From positions 248,001 through 312,000 of the forward strand of contig NZ_FPJO01000006.1 of the NCBI RefSeq assembly GCF_900119365.1: 64,000 nucleotides of DNA, given 5' to 3'. The translations under genes and the position numbers were made by a program. Source of the DNA: Streptomyces atratus. Its GTDB lineage: Bacteria; Actinomycetota; Actinomycetes; Streptomycetales; Streptomycetaceae. Each line of letters starts with the position of its first letter. Positions within the stretch are counted from its first letter, which is position 1. The notes beneath the pieces are model-generated. The model was not told where the DNA came from. It worked only from the letters and a program-made list of their open reading frames with translations, and made no database searches. This document shows, in pieces, positions 61,746 through 64,000 of this stretch.

Positions 61746-62068
61746 GTGCCTGGCTTCAGCCAGATCGCGACACGAATCAGTACAGCAGGAGGACCTTCAA
61801 GTTGCTGACCTTCAAAGCGTGGTGTCGTAGAGCCGGCGGATGGTGACTCTGCAATGACGTCTCGTCAGCCGATGTCCCTGGCGCCTCGTGCTGGCGGTTC
61901 ACAGGCCGAGGCCCAGCAGCCGTAACAGATTCCCTGGGTGGCCGGGCACCATGGTGGGGATTCGTCCGATCGACGATGGCGCATCTGTTGCCATCAATGG
62001 GTTCCCCAGCACCCTGATCCGGCTGCATCCGATTGGGCTGGGCGGGCCGGATCAGGGTGAACGTACCG

Positions 62069-63136
62069 TCAGTCCTCCAGGCGAACCGGCATCAGGATCG
62101 AGAAGGCGCCCTCGTCGTCGGGCCGGCGGATCGCGATCGGCGCTGTGGGGGTGCCGAGCTCCAGAATCAGTCGGTCCCGGGCGCCGGCGGTCAGAGCGTC
62201 CAGCAGGAACTTCCGGTTGACGGCGACTCGGTTCGGGTCTTCGGCACCCTCAGTACGGAGGGTCACCGTGCCGCCCTCCTCCACCCTGAGCACGCTGAGC
62301 TCGTGCGCTCCGGCTTCTCCGGAACGGACAGGACCGGTCTCCAGGGCCTTCCGGAAGGCCGCCACCTCGACGACGACGCAGCGCCCTACGGCCTGGGGAA
62401 GGAGGCGACGGTAGTCGGGGAAGTCGTGGTCGAGGCACTGACCGGCTGCCTGCCGTCCCCCAGCCTCCAGTGCCACACGGTCACCGTCGACAGAGAGCCG
62501 TACGGGTCCCTCACCGTCCAAGAGCGCCCGCATCGCGTCGGCGAGCGGTGTGGGCACGATGACCTGCACTCGGCTCCCGTCGTGCCCGGCGATACCGGCC
62601 TGCGCGACAGCCATTCGGTACCGGTCGGTGGTCACGACGTGGAGGCTCTCGCCCTCGATGTCGAACAGGACCCCGCCGAGCATCGGCAGCTCCGGGTCGG
62701 TGCTCGCCGCGAAACGAACCGTGTCCAGCGCGGCTGCCAGTTCGGGCGCGGCGATGGACAGCCGGACGGTGGCGATGCGGAGCGAAGTCATGACATTCTC
62801 CCTGTGATCGAGTAGGGCTCGGAGCGCGGAGAACTCGCTGCGGGCCTCGGACAGTCCCTGTTCGAGGCGGCGCAGGTGCGCCTTCAGCAGTTTGCGGACC
62901 AGATCGGTGTCCACGCCGGACCAGCTGGCCAGCACCAGCCGGATGTCCGCCAGCGGCATCCCGGACCGGCGCAAGCGGGCCAGCAGCCGGGCCTCTTGGA
63001 GCTGCTCGGGTTCGTACCAGCGATATCCGCTCACCGGATCCACCCAGGCCGGGACCAGCACACCGGCACGGTCGTAGAACCGCAGGGCGCTCACGCCCAG
63101 GCCGCTGTCGCGGGCCATCTCACCAATGCTGCGCAT
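62069..63136 (-). CDS. MerR-type DNA-binding domain fused to a DNA polymerase III beta-clamp-like domain
   Basis: The product has 355 residues. Residues 1-115 are a MerR helix-turn-helix and dimer helix (MRSIGEMARDSGLGVSALRFYDRAG; VSGYRWYEPEQL). Residues about 125-355 resemble a DnaN-type sliding clamp (LDTVRFAASTDPELPMLGGVLFDI; VVTTDRYRMAVAQ; DHDFPDYRRLLP; FSILMPVRL). Two of the clamp's three usual domains seem present. The start at 63136 fits the MerR start; the longer upstream frame is not MerR-like. In regulators of this design the clamp fold is presumably a ligand- or protein-binding sensor. Confidence 0.87.
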   Translation of the reverse strand: MRSIGEMARDSGLGVSALRFYDRAGVLVPAWVDPVSGYRWYEPEQLQEARLLARLRRSGMPLADIRLVLASWSGVDTDLVRKLLKAHLRRLEQGLSEARSEFSALRALLDHRENVMTSLRIATVRLSIAAPELAAALDTVRFAASTDPELPMLGGVLFDIEGESLHVVTTDRYRMAVAQAGIAGHDGSRVQVIVPTPLADAMRALLDGEGPVRLSVDGDRVALEAGGRQAAGQCLDHDFPDYRRLLPQAVGRCVVVEVAAFRKALETGPVRSGEAGAHELSVLRVEEGGTVTLRTEGAEDPNRVAVNRKFLLDALTAGARDRLILELGTPTAPIAIRRPDDEGAFSILMPVRLED

Positions 63137-63603
63137 GTCGTTCTCCACACCCAGCACTCTGGACCCTGCACAAGGTCGAGGGTCAACCCGGCTCTGGAGC
63201 GGATCGTGCGACAGCGGAAGACGGGTGCTGCGGTCGCCGGCACTGCGCCACGCTTTGAAGGTCGGTAGTTCAGAGAAGAATTCGGTGGCGTCGATATCGT
63301 TCGCCGTGGTCATGGCGTCACCGAGCCGCAGCCGGAGCGGGAGCGGGAGCGACTGACGTGGGCGGGCGGCCTTTCACGAGCGGACGGCACAGGGAAGAGC
63401 GCACGTACGTACCAGTTGATCATTTGTCTGTAGCCGTTGGCGTGTGTGGGGCGGCACACCGCCAACCGGGGCGGCCCGAGCAGCGGCTGGCACGGCCTCA
63501 GCTGCGCAGGCAGCCGGAGCTGCGTTCACCTCCACTCCGCGGAGACGGCGTTGGCCGGGCGCGTGAGGGGTGGGGGCCGGCGCGACCACGATGCCTCGCC
63601 GAC
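63137..63603. other. Interval without a supported gene
   Basis: A minus-strand scrap starting at 63313 (MTTANDIDATEFF, then TFKAWR) has protein-like composition for about 25 codons and may be the beginning of a lost gene. Otherwise I see nothing. Confidence 0.4.
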
Positions 63604-64000
63604 TCACGAGGCCAGGGTCCCGGCCTGCCGCCGCCGACCGGCAGCGGCGACCACCGCCACTGCGAACGGCACGAGCAGACCGGCCCGGTAACCGTCCAGC
63701 AGCGCGGCAGGAGTCTCCGTGTGCGTGGCGGCCACGCTGACGGCGGTGACTGCGGAGAGCCCGAGGGCGGCACCGAACTGGAAGGCGGTGTGGAGCAGAC
63801 CGCCCGCGAGCCCCTGCTCCTCCTCAGCGATCCCTTCCGTGGCCACGATGGTGAGCGGGCCGTACGCCAGTGCGAAGGCGAACAGCATCGCCGAGAGGTT
63901 CGCCCGCACCAGGGGGCCGTTACGGAAGATGCCCAGGCGTACCAGGGGCTCGGCGGAGCGCCGTTCGATGACCCGTCCGTCGTTACGCGGCGAATCCGAT
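63604..64000 (-). pseudogene. MFS (DHA2-like) transporter, partial and probably internally deleted
   Basis: The frame is open from the window edge down to the stop at 63604. It reads EPLVRLGIFRNGPLVRANLSAMLFA and then FALAYGPLTIVATEGIAEEEQGLAGGLL, followed by the last helices and a basic tail. In DHA2-type transporters about 100 residues separate these two stretches, so the gene appears to carry an in-frame deletion. The start lies outside the window. Confidence 0.6.

Overview
The window looks like a Streptomyces (or close actinomycete) chromosome. GC is very high throughout, GTG and TTG starts are common, the regulator families are typical (MarR, PadR, HxlR, DeoR, TetR, AraC, MerR, two ECF41 sigma factors), and at least two genes carry the rare TTA codon. 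Single genes and short operons alternate on both strands. There is no rRNA, intact tRNA, CRISPR array or large biosynthetic cluster. Many genes are decayed or cut off at one end, which suggests a chromosome arm rather than the core; the arm placement is inference.

Layout. 0-5 kb: a DrrA/DrrB-type ABC exporter, a broken Lrp/AsnC regulator, an ECF41 sigma factor and small unknown genes. 5.3-7.7 kb: a carboxymuconolactone-decarboxylase-like (CMD) gene, the last 29 codons of a lost ECF41 sigma factor beside half of a mobile miniature repeat, an NAD(P)-binding epimerase-like gene and a ruined TetX-like monooxygenase. 7.7-10.6 kb: DinB, GNAT and nucleotidyltransferase genes and a permease remnant. 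10.6-12.7 kb: a three-gene minus-strand unit of a 63-residue peptide with a Cys-containing tail and two tandem JmjC/cupin oxygenases, my best candidate for an undescribed peptide-modifying system. 12.9-15.8 kb: the 3' half of a tRNA-Thr gene and scraps of IS630 and TnpB transposases and other genes, with a DUF4232-like lipoprotein and a zinc-ribbon protein between them. 15.9-23.7 kb: a MarR/dienelactone-hydrolase pair with two perfect operators, thpR, and a 1,234-residue CHAT-protease protein.

24-34 kb: an isolated hemC, flavin- and glyoxalase-type small enzymes, an L,D-transpeptidase, a complete CMD-ECF41 pair behind a textbook ECF41 promoter, a DeoR/DUF4406/Nudix operon, and a TetR gene divergent from a GNAT-NTF2 fusion. 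34-47.6 kb: a PQQ-propeller lipoprotein, SMI1/KNR4 protein, methyltransferase, RidA/HxlR pair and amidase/TetR pair, with many broken genes. 47.7-57 kb: a secreted peptide, an FMN glutamate-synthase-like enzyme, a PadR/membrane-protein operon, a truncated XRE regulator, a MerR with its divergent target, an M1 aminopeptidase lipoprotein and an IS5 remnant. 57.9-64 kb: two tandem TIG-repeat proteins, an aminoglycoside-phosphotransferase-like kinase flanked by two remnants of one recombinase tail, a MerR/beta-clamp fusion, and an MFS transporter running off the window.

Three themes tie the region together. First, a family of short inverted-repeat elements (three complete, one partial) sits at TNA targets; one is at a truncated gene, one beside a lost sigma factor and one against a start codon. 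Second, there are three ECF41 loci, two intact and one gutted. Third, gene fragments are very dense, about 29 by eye. Alignments and family calls were made by reading; no database search was run.
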